This document shows, piece by piece, positions 49,020-58,716 of a DNA stretch of 64,000 nucleotides. The notes beneath the pieces were generated by a model. That model was not told where the DNA came from and made no database searches. It saw nothing but the letters and a program-made list of their open reading frames with translations. A program made the position numbers and the translations under genes. Source of the stretch: Syntrophomonas sp. (lineage in GTDB: Bacteria; Bacillota; Syntrophomonadia; Syntrophomonadales; Syntrophomonadaceae); assembly GCA_016841425.1 (NCBI GenBank), contig JAENZE010000002.1, forward strand, positions 62,001 to 126,000. The letters run 5' to 3'. Within the stretch, counting starts at the first letter, position 1. Every line of letters starts with the position of its first letter.

Positions 49020-49877
49020 ATGGAAATTAACTGTAAGACCAGGTATCTGGCGATTATTGGCAACCCGCTTGGACACAGCCTGTCGCCGTTTATGTACAAC
49101 CGACTCTTTCGTAACCGGAAGTTAAATTGTATCTATATGCCATTTGAAGTGCAGGACCTGGATCTGGAGAAGGTTCTGAAGAGTCTCCAGATCCTTAATT
49201 TTACAGGATTTAATGTCACTATCCCTTTTAAACAGATGGTGATTCCTTTTTTAGATGAATTGTCGGATGAGGCCAGAGCCTGCCAGGCGGTAAACCTGAT
49301 AAAAAACGAAGGCGGCCTTTTAAAAGGCTATAATACGGATGGACAAGGTTTTGTAAGAGGTTTGGTTCAGGCTGGAATCATCCCCCGGGGCCGGGTAGTA
49401 TTTATTGGTGCTGGTGGAGCAGCCAGGTCCATTGCCTATGAAATGGCCCGAGCTGGTATGCTGCGGGTTGATTTTTTGGACATTGATCATCTTCAAGCAG
49501 AGAATATGGCTGAATTTATCTCTTCCCAAACCGGCATCCCGGCTTCTGCAGCTGTAATGAATCAGACTGCTTTTGAGCGGCTGGCACCGGATACCGATAT
49601 AGTGATTAATTGTTCCCCTGTAGGTATGTCACCAGGAGTCGATGCTTCTCCGGTGGAAAGCCTGGCCATGATAAAGAATGATGCTGTAATATGCGACATT
49701 ATATATAATCCGCGTCGAACCAAACTTCTTAAAATGGCAGAATCTAATGGATTACAAATCATAAACGGTTTGCCCATGTTTATTAATCAGGCTTTGCTTA
49801 CCCTGGAAATACTTCTGAACGAAAGTTTTGCTGCGGCAGAATTGGAGGAGGTAGTTGCTCCTCATGTTAAACAATAA
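49020..49877 (+). CDS. aroE: shikimate dehydrogenase
   Basis: ATG 49020 follows AAGGAGATG. The longer open frame (48918) reaches into the repeat and is not native. The 285 residues have IIGNPLGHSLSPFMYNRLF, FNVTIPFK, GYNTDGQGFVRGL, the NADP loop VFIGAGGAARSIAYEM and GLPMFINQA, all standard for AroE. It reduces 3-dehydroshikimate in aromatic amino-acid synthesis. First gene of an aro operon; its 3' end overlaps a pseudopilin gene. Confidence 0.92.
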   Translation: MEINCKTRYLAIIGNPLGHSLSPFMYNRLFRNRKLNCIYMPFEVQDLDLEKVLKSLQILNFTGFNVTIPFKQMVIPFLDELSDEARACQAVNLIKNEGGLLKGYNTDGQGFVRGLVQAGIIPRGRVVFIGAGGAARSIAYEMARAGMLRVDFLDIDHLQAENMAEFISSQTGIPASAAVMNQTAFERLAPDTDIVINCSPVGMSPGVDASPVESLAMIKNDAVICDIIYNPRRTKLLKMAESNGLQIINGLPMFINQALLTLEILLNESFAAAELEEVVAPHVKQ

Positions 49878-50319
49878 AGGCTTCACCCTAATTGAACTGC
49901 TGCTAGTCTTCCTTATATCAGCCTTGTGCTTGTCCCTATCATGGCCTGCACTCGACAGAGTATATCAGCATTATGCTTTGGAATCGACATCATCCCAACT
50001 AGCCTGGACACTGCGTTACGCTCGCAGCGAAGCAATGCTGCTGGGCCAACCTTGTAATATTAGATTTTATGTTCCTGTAAACCGATACCGCAGTGAAACG
50101 GATAGCTATTCTCTGGCTGAAGGGGTGGAATTCGCAGGGATACCTACCTTCCCCAGCAGGATAGGAAGTATTCCAGTATGCAGTTTCAATGCTACTGGAG
50201 CCCCTGCCGGTGGAGGAACAGTAGTTCTTAAGAATCGTCTTAACGATAAAAAATATATAATAGTGAATCCAGTGGCGGGAAAAGTAAGAATATCTGATAA
50301 CCCGCCTGAGAATTGGTAA
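49864..50319 (+). CDS. GspH/FimT-like pseudopilin inside the aro operon
   Basis: ATG 49864 (or TTG 49855, closer to GGAGGAGGT). The 151-residue protein starts MLNNKGFTLIELLLVFLISA, a class IV prepilin signal with Gly at -1 and Glu at +5. The rest fits GspH/FimT (ALDRVYQHYALESTSSQLAW; LRYARSEAMLLGQPC). It overlaps aroE by 14 bases. It is a minor pilin, presumably for the type IVa pilus encoded 7-14 kb downstream. Confidence 0.8.
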   Translation: MLNNKGFTLIELLLVFLISALCLSLSWPALDRVYQHYALESTSSQLAWTLRYARSEAMLLGQPCNIRFYVPVNRYRSETDSYSLAEGVEFAGIPTFPSRIGSIPVCSFNATGAPAGGGTVVLKNRLNDKKYIIVNPVAGKVRISDNPPENW

Positions 50320-50340
50320 TATCCGGAGAGGGGAGATAGA

Positions 50341-50847
50341 ATGATCTACCAGCTGTTATTCATATTCTTTGCAAGAATTATCGATGTATCATTGGGTACA
50401 GTGCGTATGATACTGGTTATCCGGGGGGATAGATTATTAGCGTCAATAATAGGGTTTTTCGAGATACTTGTCTATACAGTTGCCCTGGGTATGGTAGTGG
50501 GGTCTCTTGATGACCCGGTCAAATTGACAGTATTCTGCCTTGGTTTTGCTCTGGGAATTTTTTGCGGAAGTATTCTGGAGGAGAGATTAGCTCTGGGCTA
50601 CAGGTTGGTACAGGTAACAATACGTCGGGAGTGCTCGGATGTAGCTGACGAACTTCGTGAAGAAGGTTATCCGGTTACTACCTGGGAAGCTGTAGGCCGG
50701 GCCGGGCCCAAACTTGTTTTGAATATTATTATTAAGCGCAACCTGGCGAAAAAAGTGGCTGATATGATACATGAGAAAGTGCCGGAGGCATTTATTGTAG
50801 TAATGGAACCCAAACAATTCACTGGAGGCTATATTATCAAAAAATAG
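50341..50847 (+). CDS. UPF0316/DUF2179-type membrane protein
   Basis: ATG 50341 follows GGAGAGGGGAG. The first 90 residues are three membrane helices ([43 protein letters not shown]) and the rest is a small soluble domain ([36 protein letters not shown]). This is the UPF0316 family (YebE-like) of Firmicutes. Function unknown; the C-terminal fold resembles that of DUF2179 signalling domains. Confidence 0.8.
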   Translation: MIYQLLFIFFARIIDVSLGTVRMILVIRGDRLLASIIGFFEILVYTVALGMVVGSLDDPVKLTVFCLGFALGIFCGSILEERLALGYRLVQVTIRRECSDVADELREEGYPVTTWEAVGRAGPKLVLNIIIKRNLAKKVADMIHEKVPEAFIVVMEPKQFTGGYIIKK

Positions 50848-50859
50848 GGGGTAAGTGTT

Positions 50860-52047
50860 TTGCTTAAATTTTACACTGCCGGAGAATCTCATGGGAGAGG
50901 ATTGGTAGGGATAATCGAAGGTATACCAGCTGGTCTGTTGATCAACGAAGAATATATTAATGGAGAATTGAGCAGGAGACAGATGGGACATGGCCGGGGG
51001 GGCAGAATGAAAATTGAGAGCGACCAGATTGAAATATTTTCGGGAGTCAGAAACTGTTTGACTTTGGGAAGCCCCATTTCCTTTGTAATCCCTAACCAGG
51101 ATCACAAGAATTGGCAGGATATAATGGGCTCCGGGGAATGCCAGAAAGTAGATGATAGAGCTGTGAAAAGACCAAGGCCTGGTCATGCCGATCTGCCTGG
51201 TGCTATGAAATATAATCATTCCGATATGAGGAATGTGCTGGAACGGGCCAGTGCTCGAGAGACTGCTGCCCGGGTTGCCGCCGGCGCATTTTTTAAGCAA
51301 TTATTAGCGGCCTTTAACATATATATTTATAGCGAGGTTATTGCTATAGGTACAGTAAATTATCCGGGGTACGATATTAATGCTGGAAACCTATCTGAAT
51401 TTCAAGCAATGGTTGAAGCCTCGTCAGTACGCTGCTGCAGCAAAGAAATTGAAGGCAGTATGATAGAGGCAATAAATCTGGCCATAGAAGCCGGTGAGTC
51501 GCTGGGAGGATGTTTTATTGTAGGGGCAGTAGGAGTACCGCCTGGGCTAGGCAGCCATGTGAGCTGGGAACGCAAATTAGACGGCCGAATTGCTGGTATC
51601 TTGATGAGTATCCCGGCTATAAAAGGAGTAGAGATCGGAGATGGTATTAGAAGTTCCATCAGCCCTGGATCTCAGGTTCATGATCAGATTTATTTTCATC
51701 AGGAGGAGGGTCTATATAGACAGAGCAATCGGGCTGGCGGCATCGAAGGCGGCATAAGCAATGGTGAATTCTTATGGGCCCGGGCTTATATGAAGCCTAT
51801 ACCCACATTAATGAAACCATTGAACAGTGTTAATACTGAGACATGGAGCAGCGAGAAGGCAGTGATTGAACGAAGTGATGTGTGTGCTGTACCTGCGGCC
51901 TCTATAGTCGGAGAATCTATGATGGCTTATATTTTGGCTGAAGCATTCCTGGAGAAGTTTGGTGGAGACAGTCTTGGAGAAATCGAGCAGTCGTTACGTA
52001 GTTACCGGACTTATTTAGAAAAGGTGTGGAAATGGGAAAAAATATAG
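50860..52047 (+). CDS. aroC: chorismate synthase
   Basis: TTG 50860 follows AGGGGGTAAG. The 395 residues contain FYTAGESHGRGLVGIIEG, RRQMGHGRGGRMKIE, KRPRPGHADLPGA and RASARETAARVAAGA, the FMN and substrate motifs of AroC. Full length. It forms chorismate from EPSP. Its end overlaps aroK by 16 bases. Unlike many Firmicute operons, an EPSP synthase (aroA) is not next to it here. Confidence 0.95.
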   Translation: MLKFYTAGESHGRGLVGIIEGIPAGLLINEEYINGELSRRQMGHGRGGRMKIESDQIEIFSGVRNCLTLGSPISFVIPNQDHKNWQDIMGSGECQKVDDRAVKRPRPGHADLPGAMKYNHSDMRNVLERASARETAARVAAGAFFKQLLAAFNIYIYSEVIAIGTVNYPGYDINAGNLSEFQAMVEASSVRCCSKEIEGSMIEAINLAIEAGESLGGCFIVGAVGVPPGLGSHVSWERKLDGRIAGILMSIPAIKGVEIGDGIRSSISPGSQVHDQIYFHQEEGLYRQSNRAGGIEGGISNGEFLWARAYMKPIPTLMKPLNSVNTETWSSEKAVIERSDVCAVPAASIVGESMMAYILAEAFLEKFGGDSLGEIEQSLRSYRTYLEKVWKWEKI

Positions 52048-52562
52048 TATTAATTGGGTTTATGGGTACAGGCAAGAGTACCATAGGTATCAAGCTGGCT
52101 GAAAGACTCAAAATGCAGTTTATAGATATGGACCGGGAGATAGAGAAATTGACCGGAATGAGCATCCCTATGCTGTTCAAGAAACATGGGGAGATTAGAT
52201 TTCGTTCGGAGGAACAATTAATGTCGCAAAAACTGGGCAGGAGGAACAACCTGGTTATTGCCACCGGTGGAGGAGTAGTTCTCAATAAAGAGAATGTTGA
52301 GTCTTTGAAAAGAAGCGGTATACTTATTTGTCTCGATGCTGACCCCAGAGTTATATTAGCCAGGGTAAACCGGAAGAAAGGCACCCGTCCCTTGTTGAAA
52401 AAAAACCTGGCTATAGATGATATTGAAAAAATGTTAAATGATCGTGAGGAGTATTATTCTCTGGCAGATTATCGAGTAGATACCAGCGCTAAGGAAATGG
52501 ATAAGATTGTTCAGGAAATAATTCAAATTATCAAGAAGCCAATTGATCGGCGAGTTGGCTGA
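52032..52562 (+). CDS. aroK: shikimate kinase
   Basis: ATG 52032 follows AAGGTGTG inside the aroC end. The 176 residues have NIVLIGFMGTGKSTIGIKLA (Walker A), the DMDREIEKLTGMSIP shikimate-binding region, FRSEEQ, and ATGGGVVLN. These are complete AroK features. Phosphorylates shikimate in the cytoplasm. Confidence 0.93.
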   Translation: MGKNIVLIGFMGTGKSTIGIKLAERLKMQFIDMDREIEKLTGMSIPMLFKKHGEIRFRSEEQLMSQKLGRRNNLVIATGGGVVLNKENVESLKRSGILICLDADPRVILARVNRKKGTRPLLKKNLAIDDIEKMLNDREEYYSLADYRVDTSAKEMDKIVQEIIQIIKKPIDRRVG

Positions 52563-52600
52563 GCAGCAGAAGCCTTATTTCTATACAGAAAGGATGAACC

Positions 52601-53695
52601 ATGGTGCGTGAAATCTGTGTTGATCTGGGAGGGGACAGGTCTTATAAAGTAATAATTGCTGCTGGAATTCTGGATGAAACTGGCAGGCTGCTTGGAGCAG
52701 AAACCGGCCAGCCCCGGGTAATGCTTATCAGCAACCCGCTGGTTTTTTCCTTGTACGGACAACAGGTGGTTGAAGCATTGCAGTCTGCTGGTCTAAGAGT
52801 CAGCACCGCACTTATGCCCGATGGTGAAGAATACAAAAATATGCAGCAGGTTAACCATATGCTGGATGAAGCCATGGCAGCTAATCTGGAACGTTCTAGT
52901 TTAATACTGGCACTGGGTGGAGGGGTGGTTGGCGATCTAGCTGGATTTACTGCTTCCATATTCCAGAGGGGAATAAGATACATTCAAGTACCAACTACAC
53001 TTTTAGCCCAGGTAGATAGCAGTGTAGGGGGGAAAACCGCTGTAAATCATCCCCAGGGTAAAAACATGATTGGCACTTTTCATCAACCTGACCTGGTAAT
53101 AATAGATACCCTTACTCTGAATACCCTGACCGAAAGAGAATATCTGGCTGGACTGGGGGAAGTGGTCAAATATGGAATCATATATGATAGCGATTTTTTT
53201 CAGCTGCTGGAGGACAAGGCAGCACTGCTGAAAGATAGGGAACAGGAGACGGTTCAGGAAGTAGTTTGCCGCTGTATAAAAATAAAGAGTGAAATAGTTG
53301 CCGAAGATGAAAGGGAGTCCGGGCTAAGAATGATTTTAAATCTAGGCCACACTTTCGGCCATTCTATTGAGAAACTTGGTAATTATAAGAGCAGCAAACA
53401 TGGAGAGGCAGTTGCAGTAGGAACCATGCTGGCATCGCTGCTGGCTCAGGAAATGGGTTTGCTGGATAAGCCCTCGGTGGATAGAATAGCCTCATTGTTC
53501 GATAAACTTGGCATATCAGCCAGCTTACCAGCTTACAATCCCGATGATATTTACGAAGGAATGCTTAATGACAAGAAAGTGAAGAACGATAAGTTGAGAA
53601 TCGTGGTACCCAGAGAAATAGGAGGATACAAAATAATAGAAAACCCGGACCGGAGTATGTTAATAAAAATTATAAAGAGGGCAGCCTCTTTATAA
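52601..53695 (+). CDS. aroB: 3-dehydroquinate synthase
   Basis: ATG 52601 follows AAAGGATGA. The 364 residues carry PDGEEYKNMQQVNHML, LGGGVVGDLAGFTAS, PTTLLAQVDSSVGGKTAVNH and NLGHTFGHSIEKL, matching the NAD and metal sites of AroB. It converts DAHP to 3-dehydroquinate. It ends the aro operon; the genes beyond run the other way. Confidence 0.95.
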   Translation: MVREICVDLGGDRSYKVIIAAGILDETGRLLGAETGQPRVMLISNPLVFSLYGQQVVEALQSAGLRVSTALMPDGEEYKNMQQVNHMLDEAMAANLERSSLILALGGGVVGDLAGFTASIFQRGIRYIQVPTTLLAQVDSSVGGKTAVNHPQGKNMIGTFHQPDLVIIDTLTLNTLTEREYLAGLGEVVKYGIIYDSDFFQLLEDKAALLKDREQETVQEVVCRCIKIKSEIVAEDERESGLRMILNLGHTFGHSIEKLGNYKSSKHGEAVAVGTMLASLLAQEMGLLDKPSVDRIASLFDKLGISASLPAYNPDDIYEGMLNDKKVKNDKLRIVVPREIGGYKIIENPDRSMLIKIIKRAASL

Positions 53696-53717
53696 TCAAA
53701 ATGATTCCTGGCGACAC

Positions 53718-54065
53718 TCAGTTATTAAGGTTATGCCAGTGTTCCATAGCTTCATTCAATTCAACGGAAGCCCCATTTTTGTCTCGTAAGGTAATATAAG
53801 CTCCGATTCTTGACATATTAACGTTAATGGCGTTAATTTCACCTTTCTCAACACTAAATTGTATGCGAGGCACCACCTTCTGCCAGGCTAAATTCAAACT
53901 GTGGTAGCTTTTTGCTGACTGCTCCCAGTCCTCCACCTGCAGGTCCTGCCTTAGAGTCATAAAACTATCTGACATAGACCGGGCGAAAAAGTTGCCGCTA
54001 TTCATCAAGCATATAAAAATAATTAATATACCGGCAACCAAGAAATAATAAAGTAGTTTTTTCAT
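53718..54065 (-). CDS. DUF4363-family membrane-anchored protein
   Basis: On the minus strand, ATG at 54065 opens a 115-residue product with an N-terminal helix (LLYYFLVAGILIIFICLM) and a small extracellular domain (VEDWEQSAKSYHSLNLAWQK; GAYITLRDKNGASVELNEA). I recall this as DUF4363, which occurs in pairs with DUF421 as here. Function not known; likely an extracytoplasmic partner of the DUF421 protein. Confidence 0.7.
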   Translation of the reverse strand: MKKLLYYFLVAGILIIFICLMNSGNFFARSMSDSFMTLRQDLQVEDWEQSAKSYHSLNLAWQKVVPRIQFSVEKGEINAINVNMSRIGAYITLRDKNGASVELNEAMEHWHNLNN

Positions 54066-54093
54066 ATTACCACCTTCATGCTATTTTTATAGT

Positions 54094-54798
54094 CTAATCA
54101 ATAAACTTGTCTACGTATAAACTGCCCGATGCCGGGTTAAAAGTTGCCACAAATACTTCCGAGGGGTTGTTAATGCCCTGTAATTTTAATTGGGTATCTA
54201 ACCACAGGCGGTCCAAGCTGGCTGCAGCCAAATTACTCTCTACAACCACCCCGCTGTAGATAAGTTCGGTACTAACTCCACTGGCGGGTGGGGTTATGTT
54301 GATATCGCCGGGAGTGGTGCACTGGTACTCGGGTTTAAGCAAAACTGACAGCTGACCATTAGTCTCCAGGATAGCAAAATCTACCCGGCTGATATCAAAA
54401 ACATCTTTGCTCCTGAGCTGTTTTAAGAGATCAGCTATGGTATATCTCAATTTATGCATACTATCTTCCATTACCTGGCCATTTTTTATTAATATGGTGG
54501 GCTCACCTACCAAATACTTATTGACCTTTTTGGACCTGAAAGTAATTAACTGCAGGGCAAAGACGGTTACGGTCCAGGTAAATAGCCCAACCCAGTGAGG
54601 CCAGGCGCGGCTGCTTAGGTCTACCGAGAGAGAACCAGCTATAGAACCAATAGTGATACCCAGGACATAATCGAAAAAGCTTAACTGACTGATTTCCTGC
54701 TTGCCCAGCAAACGAGCAAAAACAAATAGAGTGAAAAAACCGATTAAACTTCTAACCAGTACTACCAGAGCTTCATTCAGTGTTAACACCTCAATCAA
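54094..54798 (-). CDS. DUF421 (YetF-like) membrane protein
   Basis: The 234-residue protein starts at ATG 54798 (minus strand). Three membrane helices (residues 8-85, with FARLLGKQEISQLSFFDYVLGITIGS, a family hallmark) precede a cytoplasmic domain with LVGEPTILIKNGQVMEDSMHK and the DVFDISRVDFAILETNGQLSVLLKP motif of YetF. The role is still poorly known; YetF-type proteins have been linked with sporulation and germination. The genes form a short operon with 53718. Confidence 0.82.
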   Translation of the reverse strand: MIEVLTLNEALVVLVRSLIGFFTLFVFARLLGKQEISQLSFFDYVLGITIGSIAGSLSVDLSSRAWPHWVGLFTWTVTVFALQLITFRSKKVNKYLVGEPTILIKNGQVMEDSMHKLRYTIADLLKQLRSKDVFDISRVDFAILETNGQLSVLLKPEYQCTTPGDINITPPASGVSTELIYSGVVVESNLAAASLDRLWLDTQLKLQGINNPSEVFVATFNPASGSLYVDKFID

Positions 54799-55052
54799 AA
54801 ATAATTAACTATATTATGTGCCCCCGAAGCAGTTGTGATTCAAAGCTCCAAATGGTCATGCAGAGCCGTCAAAATAATTATGGCTGCTGAAGAATTGACG
54901 GGAATGCTTTTTATTAGTATTTTATTAATATTAACCAGGGGATCACAGGCCCTGAGGCCCCGGTGAACTGGTTGGATTTTACATTAGCTAATTGACTTAA
55001 AAGTATCTTCAGGTGAATTAAAGAACATATTTAAAACATCAGGAGGGAAATC

Positions 55053-55241
55053 ATGGATATTAAAGAAGCATTGGATATTGCCATACAGGAGGAACTTAAG
55101 GCGGCTGCGAGGTACCGGCAGATGGCCGGAGAAGCTGAAGATGCTGAAACCAGGCTGCTGCTGGAACAGCTGGCCCGGGAAGAAGATATGCATTATCGTA
55201 AGCTAAGTGATAGGCTCAAGGCCATCAGATTAATGGGCTGA
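55053..55241 (+). CDS. mini ferritin/rubrerythrin-like protein
   Basis: ATG 55053 follows CAGGAGGG. Only 62 residues: EALDIAIQEELKAAARYRQM, then LLLEQLAREEDMHYRKL. This is the two-helix E..Y/EE..H half of a ferritin-like domain, about half of a normal rubrerythrin domain, so it would need to dimerise to build a di-iron site. Present alone between converging units. Confidence 0.65.
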   Translation: MDIKEALDIAIQEELKAAARYRQMAGEAEDAETRLLLEQLAREEDMHYRKLSDRLKAIRLMG

Positions 55242-55252
55242 TATGCAGTACA

Positions 55253-56578
55253 TTAATGTGCATGGCCACCACCCAGCAGGATGGTTCCTATAAAAATCAC
55301 CAGGAGCACCAAAAGCAGAGGGATTCCAGCCAGGAGTATTTTTTTCTTCAGGTGGGTATCTCCCTGCACATATTCAGCCACAATATGGGTAAGGTAAGTA
55401 GTTAAACCAGAAAATAGAATTACCATGATTAATTGGACCAGGGGAGGTATATTACTATAGGCGTTATAAGCCAGATTTTTCCAGAGGGAATGACTGTAAT
55501 AGGCCAGCACGATAAATTCGATCAGACCCGCAGCAAACTGGAAAGCCAGGCTCTGTTTCTGCATGGAAGTATTAAGCTCCATCAAGTTGCGGATCTTCTC
55601 CTGGGTAGAAATATTGGCGCGGCTGTTCATAATGTCTATTCTGCTCCGTACTACATCAATTGCTGCCTGATGGCTGTCCCGGGAGTTTTTCAGCATTTCG
55701 TTCAGGTCCGCCATTGACTCCAGCCGGTTCAAGAGGGGGCGGCTGATAATATCTGCTGTATCCTGATCAAGTTTCAGGGCCGGTTCTGTTCTAAGCAGAC
55801 TCATAAAACTCTTGAGGGACCCTTCCAGGCGATGGCGTCCTTCTCCTACTATACCAATGTTTCCGGCTATCATTCCATAAGCCAGGGACAGCTCCTGTAT
55901 CTGTTCTTCCAGTTCTTCAACCTGTTTTAAACCGCTTTGGGCACTAACCAGATGAGAGTGAAGGATTCGCGACAACTTCCGGTCCAGTTCAGCTCGCTCC
56001 TGCTCGATTAAACTGCTGCGATCACGCATCAGGTTAGAAATCATTCTTGTCTCTATATATCGGGCTTCTATCAAGGGAAGACCAAATTCTATCAAGCGTC
56101 TGGCACTTCTGTCATAGGTTTCGAGTTGACAGGCATAATACACATGATGGGAAGCGGGAACAAATCTAGCCATTTGCCCGGCCTGCAAAGGAATATGATA
56201 CTCTACACGACGATTCGAAAGGGACTTTATGTTATCAATAAGATCCGGCCAGGTAAGTACTGTGCTGAGCAATACGGTAGTCTGTCCCAATAAATCGTCC
56301 TGGTTCAGGAAACTGGTTTCCAATTCGGCTAACCTTCCCAGGCTCTCTAATATTGACAATCCTTTACCCACCATCTGTATCACCAGGATTCTGCTTTTTT
56401 CCTGTTCCAGATCGCAGCAAAAATTACCCTCCGGGATTTCGTCTTGGTCCCTGATTGTTGTCTCGGGAGCTAGATATTGGAATCCAGCTGAATTAAATCT
56501 ATCCCGTACCTGCTGTAATTTATCTGTATCTTCAGATAGATAGAAATAGTATCTGAATAAGCCTGTTATTTCTGGCAT
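55253..56578 (-). CDS. unrecognised coiled-coil membrane protein
   Basis: The frame opens at 56746, but the first good start is ATG at 56578 after GGGGGT (minus strand), giving 441 residues. The N-terminus (ITGLFRYYFYLSEDTDKLQQ) begins a soluble region, followed by a long helical/coiled-coil part (residues about 190-345: QERAELDRKLSRILHSHLV; QVEELEEQIQELSLAY) and two or three C-terminal membrane helices ending GGGHAH. No family recognised. It is divergent from pilB and shares its upstream region. Confidence 0.55.
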   Translation of the reverse strand: MPEITGLFRYYFYLSEDTDKLQQVRDRFNSAGFQYLAPETTIRDQDEIPEGNFCCDLEQEKSRILVIQMVGKGLSILESLGRLAELETSFLNQDDLLGQTTVLLSTVLTWPDLIDNIKSLSNRRVEYHIPLQAGQMARFVPASHHVYYACQLETYDRSARRLIEFGLPLIEARYIETRMISNLMRDRSSLIEQERAELDRKLSRILHSHLVSAQSGLKQVEELEEQIQELSLAYGMIAGNIGIVGEGRHRLEGSLKSFMSLLRTEPALKLDQDTADIISRPLLNRLESMADLNEMLKNSRDSHQAAIDVVRSRIDIMNSRANISTQEKIRNLMELNTSMQKQSLAFQFAAGLIEFIVLAYYSHSLWKNLAYNAYSNIPPLVQLIMVILFSGLTTYLTHIVAEYVQGDTHLKKKILLAGIPLLLVLLVIFIGTILLGGGHAH

Positions 56579-56907
56579 AATTAAAACCCCCATTCTATCT
56601 GGAATACTCCCCAACGGTATCATCTTTTTACAAGATAGCAAAAGGGATAGGTAATGTCCAGTAACTTCCATCATGCATTGAGTGAGAGGCATATGCAAAG
56701 CAGGTCCAATTGAGATGGATGATACAGAATCAGGTATGGACTGCAAGAAGGTAGCATAATTGACCTCTAAGGTTGGATCCCTTTTCTAAAGTCCTGTTAA
56801 TAATAACCGATAATTACATAGAAGCAGGCGGCCCAGCCTTTATCAATACAATAAAATGTAAAATAAGGTAAGATAATGGAGGTTAATAAAAAATATATTA
56901 AAGAGGG

Positions 56908-56936
56908 TTGAAGAAAAACCAATATAAATGTATAAT
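56908..56936 (+). promoter_or_regulatory. sigma-A promoter of the pil operon
   Basis: TTGAAG, 17-base spacer, TATAAT, 47 bases ahead of the pilB start. The rest of the 400-base gap between the divergent genes shows no other feature. Confidence 0.75.
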
Positions 56937-56982
56937 AATGTAAATTATGGAAATAAATCGGAGATATTTTGGGGAGAAGGTT

Positions 56983-58716
56983 ATGGCAGGTCAAGGCATG
57001 ATGCTGGGTCAAATGCTGATTAATATGGACTTGATTTCGAATCAAGAGTTGGATGCAGCACTCTCTGAGCAGATTCAGAGCGGTAAAAAATTGGGTCAGA
57101 TATTGGTTCAACAGGGTATTATGAGCGAAGCACAGCTTATGGAGACTCTGGAATGTATGCTTGATATACCTCGGGTTAAAATCAGTAATATTGATATAGA
57201 CATAGAAGCAATAAAGCTGGTATCACCCGCCATTATAAAACAATACAAAATCATGCCTATATGCCGGTGCAATGGAAGTATTACAGTGGCTATGGCGGAT
57301 CCCTTAAACCTGCAGGCTATAGACGATATTCGCATGTCAAGCGGACTGGAGGTAACACCATTAATTGCCAGTGTTCAGGAGCTCGATATGGCCATACAAC
57401 AGTATATGGCATTTAAAACGGATCCGAACCTGGAAAAATTAATTGGGGAATTTACTGATGATCAATCCAGTAGGGATAAGCAGAAAAGAGATTTGCAGCT
57501 GGTTAAAATTGATTATGATGCTCCGATAATACGTATGGTTAATACCATTTTGGCTCAGGCTGTTCATGGCAGCTGCAGCGATATACATATAGAACCACAG
57601 AAAACCAATACCAGGGTAAGGTTTCGGTTGGACGGTGAACTAAATGAGGTAATGACTCTGCCCCACAGCACGGAGGCAGCAATTATTTCTCGCATTAAAA
57701 TCATGTCGGGAATGGACATAGCAGAAAAACGTATGCCCCAGGACGGTAGATTTCGCATGGAATTTGACAGTCGGGAGGTTGATTTCAGGGTTTCGACTCT
57801 TCCAGCGTTTTATGGTGAGAAGATGGTGCTTAGAATTCTGGACCGTAATCATGTCATCACTCAAATAGAGCGGTTGGGATTATCTCAAGAAAATCGAAGA
57901 AAAATGCTTTTTTTGAGCCGACGCTGGTTTGGCATGATACTAATCACTGGCCCAACGGGCTCAGGAAAGACAACTACGCTTTATTCAATGCTCTCGGAAA
58001 TTAATTCCATAAAGAAAAACATTATTACCCTGGAAGATCCGGTGGAATATTCGCTAGCAGGAATTAACCAGGTTCAGTTAAATCCCAAAGCAGGCTTAAG
58101 CTTTGCTAACGGGCTTCGCTCTGTTTTGCGTCAGGACCCAGATGTAATCATGGTGGGGGAGATAAGGGACCAGGAAACTGCTAGAATGGCAGTGCAGGCA
58201 GCATTAACTGGACATCTTATGATTTCTACTCTGCATACCAATAGTGCCGGTGGGGCACTGGCTCGGCTAGGTGATATGGGCATAGAAAATTTTCTAATAT
58301 CTTCCGCTTTATCCGGGGTAGTTGCTCAGCGTCTGGTTCGTAAATTATGCCCCGAATGCCGCATTGAGTATATCCTGGATAAGGAAACTGCTATCAGACT
58401 TGGACAGCCCGAGTTGGCCGGCCATGTTTTCTACCGGGCCGGGGGCTGCAATATGTGCCGTCAGTCAGGGTACTCTGGCCGTCTGGCTTTGCATGAGATT
58501 CTGCTGGTAGGTTCAAGAATTAAAACATTGATATACAGAGGAATAACTGAAGAAAATACTCTGCAGGATATAGCCGTCGAAGAAGGTATGAAAACCATAA
58601 AGGAAGACGGGATAAGTAAAGCCAGGGAAGGTCTAACCTCACTGGAAGAAGTTATAAGATCAGTATTGCTGGAAGGAGAAGACGATGGGAATAAATATCA
58701 TGGACATTCTAAGTAA
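56983..58716 (+). CDS. pilB: type IVa pilus extension ATPase PilB
   Basis: ATG 56983 follows GGGGAGAAGG; ATG 56947 is less likely. The 577 residues start with an MshEN/GspE N-terminal domain (LGQMLINMDLISNQELDAAL), then NAD-like R-rich region, Walker A TGPTGSGKTTTLYSML, Asp box TLEDPVEYSLAGINQ, Walker B RQDPDVIMVGEIRD, His box AALTGHLMISTLHTN and a zinc site (CPEC ... CNMC). All motor residues intact. Overlaps pilT by 32 bases. Confidence 0.93.
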   Translation: MAGQGMMLGQMLINMDLISNQELDAALSEQIQSGKKLGQILVQQGIMSEAQLMETLECMLDIPRVKISNIDIDIEAIKLVSPAIIKQYKIMPICRCNGSITVAMADPLNLQAIDDIRMSSGLEVTPLIASVQELDMAIQQYMAFKTDPNLEKLIGEFTDDQSSRDKQKRDLQLVKIDYDAPIIRMVNTILAQAVHGSCSDIHIEPQKTNTRVRFRLDGELNEVMTLPHSTEAAIISRIKIMSGMDIAEKRMPQDGRFRMEFDSREVDFRVSTLPAFYGEKMVLRILDRNHVITQIERLGLSQENRRKMLFLSRRWFGMILITGPTGSGKTTTLYSMLSEINSIKKNIITLEDPVEYSLAGINQVQLNPKAGLSFANGLRSVLRQDPDVIMVGEIRDQETARMAVQAALTGHLMISTLHTNSAGGALARLGDMGIENFLISSALSGVVAQRLVRKLCPECRIEYILDKETAIRLGQPELAGHVFYRAGGCNMCRQSGYSGRLALHEILLVGSRIKTLIYRGITEENTLQDIAVEEGMKTIKEDGISKAREGLTSLEEVIRSVLLEGEDDGNKYHGHSK

